DNA of 64,000 nucleotides from Blautia sp. An81 (GCF_002161285.1 NZ_NFHH01000003.1:124001-188000), one strand, 5' to 3'; shown: positions 35,620-43,849, numbered from the stretch's first letter. Made by a program: numbers and translations. Notes: generated by a model from the sequence alone, not told the origin.

Positions 35620-35952
35620 ATGTTAAACTGGTATAAGGGGCTGTATGTTGGCAATAATGCAAAAAAGAAAAAAAAGAAGCTGGTCCGCAGGATCAACCAG
35701 GGCATCGGGGTGATCGACGTTTATCTGATCACCCTTGCCTCCAACTCCAGGGATCAATTAGATATTTTTTCTGCCAATGAATTGCTGCAGAAACCCAGGC
35801 GGAGAAATTGTCCTGTGATTATAGGACTCGCCTGCGGATATTGGGAGGCCCTGGAGCTGGTGGAAGAACTGGTGCGGCGGACATATAGGGAAACCGGAAC
35901 CGGAGAAGTGAGAAAATGGCTGCAGCGGCAGATAGGGGAGGACAGCAGGTAA
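35620..35952 (+). CDS. Small conserved-looking hypothetical protein
   Basis: 110 residues; I do not recognise a family. A basic KKKKKK run follows the first 14 residues, then INQGIGVIDVYLITLASNSRDQLDIFSANELLQ and a mid-protein CPVIIGLACGYWEALELVEELV stretch that looks like an alpha/beta fold with a buried helix. No signal peptide or membrane segment. Coding is supported by position: it fills the gap between pap (25 nt) and the DUF2953 gene (4 nt) on the same strand, with AAAGAG before the ATG. Confidence 0.7.
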   Translation: MLNWYKGLYVGNNAKKKKKKLVRRINQGIGVIDVYLITLASNSRDQLDIFSANELLQKPRRRNCPVIIGLACGYWEALELVEELVRRTYRETGTGEVRKWLQRQIGEDSR

Positions 35953-35956
35953 CAAA

Positions 35957-36895
35957 ATGGCGGTGTTACATATTGTTTTGATGATCTTAAAATTTATAGG
36001 TATCCTTCTGTTAATACTGCTGGGGATTTTCTTGCTGACAGTACTTGGGGTTCTTTTCTGTCCTGTTAGATACAGCGCCCAGGGATATAAAGATGAGAAT
36101 AAATATGGAGGAAAAGCCAAAGTATCCTGGCTCTGTCACCTGGTTTCTTTTTCTGTGTGGTATGACAGCAGTCAGGGAGAAGCAGGATATGGAGTCCGTA
36201 TTTTCGGGATTCCTCTTTTAAAGGTTCTTGAAGAACTTTCCAAGAGAAAAGAGAAGAAAAAAAAGAAAGCAAAGGCAGCCAAAGTACAGGCGGCAGAAAG
36301 AGAAGGGCGGGAAATACCGGAACAGGACAAAGCTTCAGAAGAAAAAACTTCCAAGGAAAGTTCTGAAGCAAAAGAAGCTTTGGAGGAGAAAGGCTCACGA
36401 AAAGAACAAAGGGGAGAAGATTTCCGGCAGACTGAAGGAAAAGCTCAGAGACTGCTGGGAAAAGTTAAAGCTATTTTCCAGATTCCGGGAAAAATATTTG
36501 AGGCTTTCCGTAAATTTCAATTAACAGCAAAAGGTATCTGTGATAAAATAAGGAAAATTAAAAATTTTTTGGAAAGTGAAAAATTCAAAAGAGGAATGTG
36601 TCTGATTCTTCAGGAAGGAAAAAAGATGTTTGCTCATGTGAAACCAAGGAAAATAGAAGGGCGTATAAAGTTCGGTACAGAAGATCCCTGTCTTACGGGA
36701 GAAATTCTTGGGGCAGCAGGCATATTTTATCCGCTGTATGGAGAAAATTTTAGCATAGAACCCTGCTTTGACCAGACAGTTTTAGAAGGAACAATCTCTC
36801 TTAAAGGGAGAATGTATGGCATTGTACTGCTTATCTCAGCAGTGAAGATTCTTCGCAGCCGGGATATCCGCTATATAATCAGACATTTTAATTAA
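35957..36895 (+). CDS. DUF2953 domain protein (YtfI-like)
   Basis: 312 residues. One strong N-terminal membrane segment (about 5-35), then VLFCPVRYSAQG, the usual DUF2953 entry; a very charged Lys/Glu-rich insert at about 95-165; and a C-terminal domain with GRIKFGTEDPCLTGEILG typical of the family. B. subtilis ytfI lies next to ytfJ, and here the GerW/YtfJ gene follows 19 nt later, so the pair is conserved. The function is linked to sporulation only by this association. Confidence 0.82.
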   Translation: MAVLHIVLMILKFIGILLLILLGIFLLTVLGVLFCPVRYSAQGYKDENKYGGKAKVSWLCHLVSFSVWYDSSQGEAGYGVRIFGIPLLKVLEELSKRKEKKKKKAKAAKVQAAEREGREIPEQDKASEEKTSKESSEAKEALEEKGSRKEQRGEDFRQTEGKAQRLLGKVKAIFQIPGKIFEAFRKFQLTAKGICDKIRKIKNFLESEKFKRGMCLILQEGKKMFAHVKPRKIEGRIKFGTEDPCLTGEILGAAGIFYPLYGENFSIEPCFDQTVLEGTISLKGRMYGIVLLISAVKILRSRDIRYIIRHFN

Positions 36896-36914
36896 CATGA
36901 AGGAGGAACCAGCT

Positions 36915-37334
36915 ATGGCTTCAGAAAACAATAACTTTCAATCTACAGTAGAATCTTTGTTTAAAGGAATGGACAGTTTTATTACCACTAAGACTGTGGT
37001 AGGGGAAACGATTACAGTGGGAGACACGATCATCCTTCCTCTGGTAGATGTTACTTTCGGAGTGGGGGCAGGAGCCTTCTCCGGTGAGAAAAAAAATAAT
37101 GGCGGCGGCGGTATGGGAGGAAAGGTTTCTCCCAGTGCAGTCTTGGTTATTTCCGGCGGCGTGACCAAGCTGGTAAATATCAAGAATCAGGACGGACTGA
37201 CCAAAATTCTGGATATGGTACCGGACTTCCTGAATAAATTTACCGACAGTAAGAAAAGTGAGGTAGTCCTTTCTGAGGAAAAGGAAGAAAAAAAGACGGA
37301 AGATAAGACAGAAGAAGAGAAAAAAGAAATATAA
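36915..37334 (+). CDS. ytfJ: Spore protein GerW / YtfJ family
   Basis: 139 residues from ATG 36915 (AAGGAGG 8 nt upstream; an ATG at 36897 lies before that site). Family pattern: LFKGMDSFITTKTVVGE, then TIILPLVDVTFGVGAG, a Gly-rich segment and AVLVISGGVTKLVNI. B. subtilis GerW is a spore protein needed for proper L-alanine germination response. The tail is Glu/Lys-rich. Context with the DUF2953 gene supports the call. Confidence 0.92.
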   Translation: MASENNNFQSTVESLFKGMDSFITTKTVVGETITVGDTIILPLVDVTFGVGAGAFSGEKKNNGGGGMGGKVSPSAVLVISGGVTKLVNIKNQDGLTKILDMVPDFLNKFTDSKKSEVVLSEEKEEKKTEDKTEEEKKEI

Positions 37335-37347
37335 TATTATATAATGG

Positions 37348-37418
37348 GTCCCCACAGGTCTGCATATACTGTTAATGAGAGATAAAGGAGAAACAGAACA
37401 TGCGCAGAGTGTGGGGAC
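37348..37418 (+). other. Inverted repeat enclosing the start of the 45-residue ORF
   Basis: GTCCCCACAGGTCTGC at 37348-37363 pairs with GCAGAGTGTGGGGAC at 37404-37418 (one bulge or mismatch). The ribosome site and ATG of the small ORF lie at the closing side, so the structure could tune its translation. Confidence 0.5.
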
Positions 37419-37537
37419 TTGCATTATTTTGTGTGGGAGCAGGGCTTTTTATCGCTCTGATCTTTCCAAAAAGCTTTTTGATGGTGGTGGCTGCCGCCCT
37501 GTGTCTCCTGGCAGGGTATAATTTATTTTGCTGTTGA
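37400..37537 (+). CDS. Small hydrophobic peptide, 45 residues
   Basis: Begins MRRVWGLALFCVGAGLFI and ends AGYNLFCC. Two short hydrophobic stretches are separated by FPKS, suggesting a membrane hairpin. A full ribosome site AAAGGAG is placed 9 nt before the ATG, which is the main evidence for translation. It follows ytfJ and precedes the rpmB terminator. No family recognised. Confidence 0.6.
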   Translation: MRRVWGLALFCVGAGLFIALIFPKSFLMVVAAALCLLAGYNLFCC

Positions 37538-37565
37538 CACAGCTGTGGAAAGAAGTTTCCTGTAT

Positions 37566-37603
37566 AATAAAAACAGGCCTTGTCCTACCGGGCAAGACCT
37601 GTT
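37566..37603 (-). terminator. Terminator of rpmB
   Basis: Minus strand AACAGGTCTTG...CAAGGCCTGTT with TTTTTATT tail, 14 nt after the rpmB stop. Confidence 0.85.
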
Positions 37604-37616
37604 CATATAATACTCA

Positions 37617-37805
37617 TTATGCTCTCTCAACTTTACCGCTTCTTAAGCAGGAAGTACAAACATACATTTTCTTTGCATTTCCGTTCTCTGTCTTAACTCT
37701 TACAGATTTAATATTGGATTTCCACATCTTGTTTGTTCTTCTATGAGAATGGCTGACATTAATTCCGAAATGAGCGCCTTTGTCACAAATAGCACATCTT
37801 GCCAT
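37617..37805 (-). CDS. rpmB: 50S ribosomal protein L28
   Basis: 62 residues. MARCAICDKG and CTSCLRSGKV give the two CxxC pairs of the zinc-binding form of L28; HSHRRTNKMWKSN is the family core. Ribosome site GGGAGGTG before the ATG. Transcribed away from the asp23-fakA-recG cluster, the same divergent order as in B. subtilis. Confidence 0.97.
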   Translation of the reverse strand: MARCAICDKGAHFGINVSHSHRRTNKMWKSNIKSVRVKTENGNAKKMYVCTSCLRSGKVERA

Positions 37806-37862
37806 GGTAGCACCTCCCTAAATATATATTAAGTCCGTATAAACAAACTCACAACACTAGCT

Positions 37863-37891
37863 ATTTTAGCAGATTAGATTTTAATTTGCAA
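37863..37891 (-). promoter_or_regulatory. Promoter of rpmB
   Basis: On minus: TTGCAA (37891-37886), 17-bp spacer, TAAAAT (37868-37863). Leader of about 50 nt before the ATG. Confidence 0.7.
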
Positions 37892-37978
37892 GTAAAATTC
37901 TAAAAAAATTAAATTATTATTTCGTTTTAGGAAAAGATATGTTAGAATAGCTTATATAAAATTATGGAGGTGTCCGGC

Positions 37979-38335
37979 ATGAATGGATTTGTTGATACAG
38001 GTTTAGGAAAAATTACGATTGATACAGATGTCATTGCCACTTATGCGGGAAGCGTAGCGGTTGAATGTTTTGGAATAGTAGGTATGGCCGCAGTGAGTAT
38101 GAAGGACGGGCTTGTAAAACTTTTAAAGAAAGACAGCCTGAAACACGGAATTAATGTGACGATAGCGGACAACAGGATCACTTTGGAATTTCATGTGATC
38201 GTTGCTTATGGGGTAAGCATTTCTGCAGTGTCTGATAATCTGATTAGTAATGTAAAGTATAAGGTAGAGGAATTTACCGGTCTTACTATAGAGAAAATCA
38301 ACATCCTTGTAGAAGGCGTGAGAGTAATTGATTAA
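37979..38335 (+). CDS. Asp23/Gls24 envelope stress protein family (YloU-like)
   Basis: 118 residues from ATG 37979, with GGAGGTG 6-7 nt upstream; the in-frame ATG at 37964 precedes it. Family patterns: GKITIDTDVIATYAGSVAVEC, NVTIADNRITLEFHVIVAYG and VKYKVEEFTGL. Members sit at the membrane or act in envelope homeostasis; the exact job is unknown. It pairs with the DAK2 gene 17 nt downstream, as yloU-yloV do in Bacillus. Confidence 0.9.
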   Translation: MNGFVDTGLGKITIDTDVIATYAGSVAVECFGIVGMAAVSMKDGLVKLLKKDSLKHGINVTIADNRITLEFHVIVAYGVSISAVSDNLISNVKYKVEEFTGLTIEKINILVEGVRVID

Positions 38336-38352
38336 TAAGGAGGAAACTTGTT

Positions 38353-40014
38353 GTGAATACCAATACTGTTGATGCAAAGATCCTTGGACGGATGTTTCTT
38401 TCAGGGGCCAAGAATCTGGAAGCAAAGAAAGAGTGGATTAATGAGCTGAATGTTTTCCCGGTTCCTGATGGAGATACAGGGACAAATATGACTTTGACCA
38501 TTATGTCTGCGGCGTCTGAGGTGAATGCACTGTCAGATCCGGATATGAAAAGTCTGGCAAAGGCCATATCTTCCGGCTCTTTAAGAGGGGCGAGAGGTAA
38601 CTCCGGAGTTATTCTGTCACAGCTTTTAAGGGGATTTACAAAGGTTATTGAGAAGCATGAGGAGATTGATGCTCCCATTTTTGCAAAAGCTTTTGAGCGG
38701 GCAGTAGAAACGGCTTATAAAGCAGTCATGAAGCCAAAGGAAGGTACAATCCTTACGGTGGCTAAGGGCGTATCAGAAAAAGCATCAGAAATTGCAGAGG
38801 ACAGTGAAAGCCTGGAGAGTTTTTTTACAGATGTGATTGCAGAAGCGGAGACAGTCCTTGCCAAAACACCAGAACTTTTGCCTGTCTTAAAAGAAGCAGG
38901 AGTGGTAGATTCCGGCGGACAGGGGCTTGTAGAAGTGCTGAAAGGCGCTTTTGACGGCTACCTGGGCAAAGAGATCAATCTGGATTTTGAGAAACCGGCA
39001 GTAAAGCTTACGGGAACAAAACCGGTATCGGCAGAAGAGAGTGATATCAAATTTGGATATTGTACAGAATTTATTATCATGCTGGAAAAAGAATTTACCG
39101 ATAAGGACGAAGAAGATTTTAAGGATTATCTGATGTCTATCGGAGATTCTTTGGTAGTAGTGGCAGATGACGATATTGTGAAAGTCCACGTCCATACCAA
39201 TGACCCGGGAGAAGCCATCCAGAGAGCTCTGACCTATGGCCAGCTTTCCAATATGAAGATTGACAACATGCGTCTGGAGCATCATGAGAAAGTGATAAAA
39301 GAAGCAGAAAAAATGGCGGCTCAGCAGGCGGCTCAAAAAGCTGCAAAACCGGAGAAAGAAGTTGGTTTCATTTCTGTATCCGTAGGCGAAGGTATGGGAG
39401 AGATTTTCAAGGAGCTGGGAGCCGACTATCTTATCCAGGGCGGACAGACTATGAATCCCAGTACAGAGGATATGCTGAAGGCTATTGAAGAAGTAAATGC
39501 GAAAAACATATTTATCTTCCCGAATAACAAAAATATTATACTGGCTGCAAACCAGGCCAGAGACCTGACGGAAGATAAAAATATCGTAGTCATTCCGACC
39601 AAAACTATTCCCCAGGGAATTTCGGCTATGATCTCCTATGTGCCGGAAAAGAACGTAGAGGAAAATACCGCAGAGATGATGGAAGCTATCGGGAATGTAA
39701 AGACCGGCCAGGTAACCTATGCGGTACGTGATACCAGAATTGATGACAAGGAAATCCATCAGGGCGATATCATGGGAATCGGCGACAAGGGTATTCTGTC
39801 AGTAGGACAGGATATCCAGGATGTAGCTGTGGAAATGACAGGGCAGATGACAGATGATGACTGTGAATTGATCAGCATATATTATGGAGAAGAAGTTACA
39901 GAGGCAGATGCAGAGGAAATTTCTTCCCGTCTGGAAGAGTTGTATCCGGATTATGATATTGAGATCAACTATGGCGGACAGCCTATCTATTACTACGTGA
40001 TTTCTGTAGAATAA
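38353..40014 (+). CDS. fakA: Fatty acid kinase FakA-like, DAK2 domain (YloV)
   Basis: 553 residues. N-terminal DhaL/DAK2 ATP-binding domain with PDGDTGTNM and GARGNSGVILSQ, then DSGGQGLVEVLKG; a middle domain with VHVHTNDPG; and a C-terminal DegV-like DAK phosphatase domain (YYGEEVTE...YDIEINYGGQPIYYY). With a FakB/DegV partner it phosphorylates exogenous fatty acids. No fakB is in the window. Start is GTG 38353, supported by AAGGAGG 8 nt before it. Confidence 0.9.
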   Translation: MNTNTVDAKILGRMFLSGAKNLEAKKEWINELNVFPVPDGDTGTNMTLTIMSAASEVNALSDPDMKSLAKAISSGSLRGARGNSGVILSQLLRGFTKVIEKHEEIDAPIFAKAFERAVETAYKAVMKPKEGTILTVAKGVSEKASEIAEDSESLESFFTDVIAEAETVLAKTPELLPVLKEAGVVDSGGQGLVEVLKGAFDGYLGKEINLDFEKPAVKLTGTKPVSAEESDIKFGYCTEFIIMLEKEFTDKDEEDFKDYLMSIGDSLVVVADDDIVKVHVHTNDPGEAIQRALTYGQLSNMKIDNMRLEHHEKVIKEAEKMAAQQAAQKAAKPEKEVGFISVSVGEGMGEIFKELGADYLIQGGQTMNPSTEDMLKAIEEVNAKNIFIFPNNKNIILAANQARDLTEDKNIVVIPTKTIPQGISAMISYVPEKNVEENTAEMMEAIGNVKTGQVTYAVRDTRIDDKEIHQGDIMGIGDKGILSVGQDIQDVAVEMTGQMTDDDCELISIYYGEEVTEADAEEISSRLEELYPDYDIEINYGGQPIYYYVISVE

Positions 40015-40080
40015 TAAAACCGGTATATGGTTTCCTTGTGATGAAAGTAAATGAAATTGTACACAGGAAGATTCAGATGA

Positions 40081-40136
40081 GCTGGAAGAGGACTGCGGCA
40101 TTGAAAGATGCAGCAGTTTCCTTCCAGCCTCTTTTT
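40081..40136 (+). terminator. Terminator-like hairpin between fakA and recG
   Basis: GCTGGAAG/CTTCCAGC outer stem and ACTGC/GCAGT inner stem with a 3x3 internal loop, then CTCTTTTT. It may reduce read-through into recG, which starts 24 nt later. Confidence 0.6.
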
Positions 40137-40159
40137 ACCATCAAGGCAGGAGTGAGAGA

Positions 40160-42217
40160 ATGAGAGAACAGGACAGTATACGAACAATTAAAGGAATTGG
40201 TGAAAAGACGGAAAAGCTCCTGGGAAAGCTGGGGATATTTACAGTGGGAGATTTCCTGCGGTATTATCCCAGAGACTATGATGAATATCGGGAACCCGTA
40301 GAAATCCCACAGACGACTCCGGGAAAGAAATGGGCGGTACTGGCAAGACTTTCTGGAAAAGTAGGGGTGAAAAATACAGGCAGGCTTACGGTTATTACCG
40401 CCAGCGCCAGAGAAGGAAAGGAAACACTGTGGTTTACCTGGTATAATATGCCTTTCCTCAGAAATACTCTGAGGCCGGGAGGCCTGTATATTTTCCGGGG
40501 ACTGGTAGTGGAAAAAAAGGGAAGAAAGACTATGGAACATCCGGAAATCTTCTCCAGGGAACAGTATGAGGAACGGCTCCATGTCCTCTATCCGATCTAC
40601 AGTCTGACCAAGGGACTGACCAATAAATTCATGGCAAAGACTATGAGACAGATACTGGAAGAAAGGGAGATGACCCAGGAATATCTTCCGGAAGAATACA
40701 GGACTCATTATCAGCTGGCAGAGTACAATTATGCAGTAACCCATATTCATTTCCCAGAAAACAGAGAAGACATGATACTGGGAAGAAAGCGTCTGGTCTT
40801 TGATGAGTTTTTACTTTTTGTTCTTTCTGTTCGCATGATGAAAGAAAAGAACCAAAACCAAGAGAATGCCTTTCATTTAAAACCAGTTTGGGAGACTGAA
40901 AATATTATCGAAAATCTGCCTTATTCCCTTACAAAGGCTCAGAAGCGGGTCTGGAATGAGATTGAGACAAATATGACCGGGGAGCATCTTATGTCCAGAC
41001 TGGTCCAGGGAGATGTGGGAAGCGGGAAAACCATTATTGCTTTTCTGGCTATGATTCTGGCTGCAGCTAATGGATATCAGGCAGCGTTGATGGCGCCTAC
41101 AGAGGTCCTTGCCCGACAGCATTATGAGGGTTTGTGCAAGCTTTTAGAGGAACAGGGCCTTTCCTATCAGGCAGTGCTGCTCACAGGCTCTACTAAGGCC
41201 AGGGAGAAAAGGGAAATCTATAAACAGATTGAAGATGGAGTAGCAAAGCTGATTATTGGTACCCATGCATTAATCCAGGAAAAAGTCTTCTATCATGACC
41301 TGGCTCTCGTGATCACAGATGAACAGCACAGATTTGGAGTTGACCAGAGAGAGGATCTTTCCAGAAAAGGACAGAAGCCCCATGTGCTGGTTATGAGTGC
41401 AACGCCTATTCCCAGAACTCTGGGGATCATCCTCTATGGGGACCTGGACATATCCATTATGGATGAACTTCCTGCCAGGCGGCTCCCCATAAAAAACTGT
41501 GTAGTGGATACTTCTTACCGGCCAAAAGCTTATAGATTCATTGAAAACCAGGTCCAGCAGGGAAGACAGGTTTATGTGATCTGTCCTATGGTAGAAGAAA
41601 GCGAAGGATTGGAGGCAGAGAACGTGCTGGATTACAGCAAGATGCTTTCTGAGATCCTTCCTTCTCAGATTAAGGTAGCGTACCTCCATGGGAGAATGAA
41701 AGCAGCCCAGAAGAACGAGATCATGGGAGCGTTTGCCCGAAATGAGATACAGGTGCTGGTATCTACAACCGTTATTGAGGTAGGCGTAAATGTTCCAAAT
41801 GCTACAGTGATGCTGGTAGAAAATGCAGAGCGGTTCGGACTGGCCCAGCTTCATCAGCTAAGAGGGAGAGTAGGCCGGGGAGAGCATCAGTCTTACTGTA
41901 TCTTTATTTACGGAGGCAATGATGAGGAGACCAGAAAACGGCTGGATATCCTGGTTAAATCTAATGACGGATTTTTCATAGCAGGAGAGGACCTGAGACT
42001 GCGGGGCCCGGGAGATCTGCTGGGTATACGTCAGAGCGGCATGCTGGAATTCCGACTGGGAGATATTTTTCAGGATGCGGATATCCTGAAAAAAGCCAGT
42101 GAGGCAGCCGGGTCCATCTTGCTCCTGGACCCGGAGCTGAGTCTGGAACAGAACAGCCGATTAAAGGATCGGCTTCTGTCCTATGCCAGGGATAAAATGG
42201 AGTCTCCGGGGCTGTAA
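40160..42217 (+). CDS. recG: ATP-dependent DNA helicase RecG
   Basis: 685 residues, normal length. N-terminal wedge domain with IKGIGEKTEKLLGKLGI; helicase core with Walker A GDVGSGKT, DEQHRFG, VMSATPIPRTL, motif V VSTTVIEVGVNVP and motif VI QLRGRVGRG. It reverses stalled forks and remodels recombination intermediates. Its place after yloU-yloV matches B. subtilis, without the sdaAB/sdaAA genes between. Confidence 0.97.
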   Translation: MREQDSIRTIKGIGEKTEKLLGKLGIFTVGDFLRYYPRDYDEYREPVEIPQTTPGKKWAVLARLSGKVGVKNTGRLTVITASAREGKETLWFTWYNMPFLRNTLRPGGLYIFRGLVVEKKGRKTMEHPEIFSREQYEERLHVLYPIYSLTKGLTNKFMAKTMRQILEEREMTQEYLPEEYRTHYQLAEYNYAVTHIHFPENREDMILGRKRLVFDEFLLFVLSVRMMKEKNQNQENAFHLKPVWETENIIENLPYSLTKAQKRVWNEIETNMTGEHLMSRLVQGDVGSGKTIIAFLAMILAAANGYQAALMAPTEVLARQHYEGLCKLLEEQGLSYQAVLLTGSTKAREKREIYKQIEDGVAKLIIGTHALIQEKVFYHDLALVITDEQHRFGVDQREDLSRKGQKPHVLVMSATPIPRTLGIILYGDLDISIMDELPARRLPIKNCVVDTSYRPKAYRFIENQVQQGRQVYVICPMVEESEGLEAENVLDYSKMLSEILPSQIKVAYLHGRMKAAQKNEIMGAFARNEIQVLVSTTVIEVGVNVPNATVMLVENAERFGLAQLHQLRGRVGRGEHQSYCIFIYGGNDEETRKRLDILVKSNDGFFIAGEDLRLRGPGDLLGIRQSGMLEFRLGDIFQDADILKKASEAAGSILLLDPELSLEQNSRLKDRLLSYARDKMESPGL

Positions 42218-42309
42218 TCCAGGGCTTACGATGCCATATAAAACCATGACTTTTTGATTCTGACTGTATGTTATGTTTCTGTAAAAAACCATAAACTTCC
42301 GGGAAAAAC

Positions 42310-42338
42310 TTGAAAATTAAAAAAAAAAGGTATATGAT
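42310..42338 (+). promoter_or_regulatory. Promoter of the DUF6465 gene
   Basis: TTGAAA at 42310-42315 and TATGAT at 42333-42338, 17-bp A-rich spacer, 45 bp before the ATG. Confidence 0.7.
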
Positions 42339-42382
42339 AAACGGGACATTTAGAGTTGGAAGTATAAAGGAGGAGAATTTTT

Positions 42383-42793
42383 ATGTCACCAAGAAAGACA
42401 ACATCAAAAGCAGCTCCGGCAACAAAAGCTGCTGTGAAGACAACTCCGGCGAAGACAGAAGAATCTAAAACAGAAACTGCTGCTGCTGAAAAGAAAGCAC
42501 CGGCAAAAAAAGCAACACCAGTAAAAAAAGAGACCACTACCGTTAGAAAGACTGCTGCTAAAAAGACTGTAGAGAAGGCAGAAATAAAAGAATCTGTATT
42601 TGTTCAGTTCGCAGGTGCAGAGTATAATTTAGATGATGTAAAAGCCAATGTAAAAAAAGCATGGATGGCTGAAACTGGCAAAAAAGAAAGCGATATCAAG
42701 GATATCCAGATTTACGTAAAGCCTGAAGAGCATGCTGCTTACTATGTAGTAAACGGCGAATTTGTAGAAGGCGGAAGAAAAGTAGAGTTATAA
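42383..42793 (+). CDS. DUF6465-type protein with histone-like Lys/Ala tail
   Basis: 136 residues. Residues 1-67 are a low-complexity Lys/Ala/Thr tail with KAAP, TAAKKT and PAKK units, like bacterial H1-type proteins. The C-terminal 70 residues form a small domain (FVQFAGAEYNLDDVKANVKKAW ... YYVVNGEF) seen in Lachnospiraceae. DNA or RNA binding through the tail is likely but unproven. Strong promoter and AAAGGAGG site suggest good expression. Ends at a terminator. Confidence 0.8.
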   Translation: MSPRKTTSKAAPATKAAVKTTPAKTEESKTETAAAEKKAPAKKATPVKKETTTVRKTAAKKTVEKAEIKESVFVQFAGAEYNLDDVKANVKKAWMAETGKKESDIKDIQIYVKPEEHAAYYVVNGEFVEGGRKVEL

Positions 42794-42833
42794 GTTAAGT
42801 TTTTATAATTCCAATATAAATGTTGTAAAATTT

Positions 42834-42879
42834 CAGGGCAGGAGACATCAGCTGTTGATATCTTCTGCCCTGATTTTTT
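42834..42879. terminator. Terminator between the DUF6465 gene and SASP
   Basis: CAGGGCAG...CTGCCCTG with inner AGACATCA/TTGATATCT pairing and ATTTTTT on plus; on minus an AAATTTTAC tail, so it may serve both convergent genes. Confidence 0.8.
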
Positions 42880-42926
42880 GCCATGAAGTCCTGCTCTATA
42901 TTTTTACGGCAGGAAATTATGGCTTT

Positions 42927-43151
42927 TTAGTACTGCTGAGAACTTCCGCTGGACATCTGTCTTTCCTGAGCTTCGATCATTTTCTTGACCATATATCCGC
43001 CGACAGAACCGTTCTGCTTAGAAGTCAGATTGCCGTTGTAACCGTCTGTAAGGGGCACTCCCAACTCATTGGCTACCTCATATTTAAAACGGTTTAATGC
43101 GCTTTTTGCCTCTGGCACTGCAGCTTTGTTAGAAGAATTACTGTTAGACAT
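42927..43151 (-). CDS. Alpha/beta-type small acid-soluble spore protein
   Basis: 74 residues from the ATG at 43151, preceded by AAGGAGG; the longer reading adds 28 hydrophobic residues upstream of that site. ALNRFKYEVANELGVPL and NGSVGGYMVKKMIEAQE are the two SASP signatures, the first holding the GPR protease cut region. It coats spore DNA. A possible sigma-G promoter lies upstream on minus (TGTATT near 43219, TATACTA near 43198), but the spacing of 15 is short. Confidence 0.95.
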   Translation of the reverse strand: MSNSNSSNKAAVPEAKSALNRFKYEVANELGVPLTDGYNGNLTSKQNGSVGGYMVKKMIEAQERQMSSGSSQQY

Positions 43152-43238
43152 TTTTAGTTCCTCCTTTGAAAGTTGTTTTTTGTTACAGTGGTAGTATATG
43201 AAAATAAATAAAAAATACACTAGAAGTTCTTTCATGTT

Positions 43239-43267
43239 TTGACAAATTCTGAGAATTATATTACAAT
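43239..43267 (+). promoter_or_regulatory. Upstream promoter before the mgsA-like gene
   Basis: TTGACA at 43239-43244 and TACAAT at 43262-43267, 17-bp spacing. No reading frame follows directly; it is probably the first of two tandem promoters for the gene at 43438. Confidence 0.55.
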
Positions 43268-43375
43268 AAGAAATCAGACTTATAGAAAGGAAAAGGGATT
43301 CAGAAAGGCAGTACAGAGTATTTTGGAGAGAATTGCCATTGCTTTGTAAAAAATGTATAAATTTATAAATGATAA

Positions 43376-43404
43376 TTGAAAAAAGTTAGCGTTTTTGCTA
43401 TAAT
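43376..43404 (+). promoter_or_regulatory. Proximal promoter of the mgsA-like gene
   Basis: TTGAAA at 43376-43381 and TATAAT at 43399-43404, 17-bp spacing, 33 bp before the ATG at 43438. Confidence 0.75.
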
Positions 43405-43437
43405 GATTTTTGACAAAAAATAATGAGGATGATGCAG

Positions 43438-43830
43438 ATGAACATAGGAATTATAGCACATAACAGTAAAAAGGCTTTGATCGAGGATTTTTGTATTGCA
43501 TACAAGAATATTCTTTCAAAGCATGAGATATATGCTACAGGGACAACAGGTAGAAGGATTGAAGAAGCTACGAATCTTCATGTCCATAAATTTCTTCCTG
43601 GCAGTATGGGGGGAGACAAACAGTTTACGGAGATGATAGAGAGAGGAGACATTGATATGGTCATCTTTTTCTATAACCCGGCCATGATAGATCCCAAAGA
43701 ACCAGATGTATATCAGATTTCCAGGTGCTGTGACCAGTACAATATTCCCATTGCCACCAATATCGCAACGGCAGAATCACTGATACTGGGACTGGAACAC
43801 GGGGATCTGGATTACCGTCTGAATCCCTGA
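43438..43830 (+). CDS. mgsA: Methylglyoxal synthase homologue with altered active-site residues
   Basis: 130 residues from ATG 43438 (GAGGAT 7 nt upstream; three earlier in-frame ATGs lie before it). The fold and phosphate pocket of MgsA are clear: IAHN, YATGTTG, GSMGGDKQ, IPIATNIATAE. Aligned by eye to the E. coli enzyme, the general-base Asp71 is kept (Asp60) and Asp101 is kept (Asp90), but Asp20 is Asn9, Ser65 is Pro54, Asp91 is Asn80 and His98 is Lys87. True enzymes turn dihydroxyacetone phosphate into methylglyoxal; activity here is open. Two promoters precede it, and it leads rsmD-coaD. Confidence 0.82.
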   Translation: MNIGIIAHNSKKALIEDFCIAYKNILSKHEIYATGTTGRRIEEATNLHVHKFLPGSMGGDKQFTEMIERGDIDMVIFFYNPAMIDPKEPDVYQISRCCDQYNIPIATNIATAESLILGLEHGDLDYRLNP

Positions 43831-43849
43831 CATGGAAAAGGACTAATAT

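Noticed and set aside
37534-37568. TTGACA followed by TATAAT, looking like a strong promoter
   Set aside because: The spacing is 23 bp, too long, and the -10 falls at the rpmB terminator.
38887-39759. Long minus-strand open frame (290 codons) opposite fakA
   Set aside because: Shadow of a clear DAK2-family gene; no ribosome site or family resemblance. The same holds for the 266-codon frame opposite pap at 34905-35705.
40041-40163. A 40-codon frame ending with ATGA overlap on recG
   Set aside because: It runs through the terminator-like hairpin at 40081-40136, lacks a good ribosome site and has no recognisable content.
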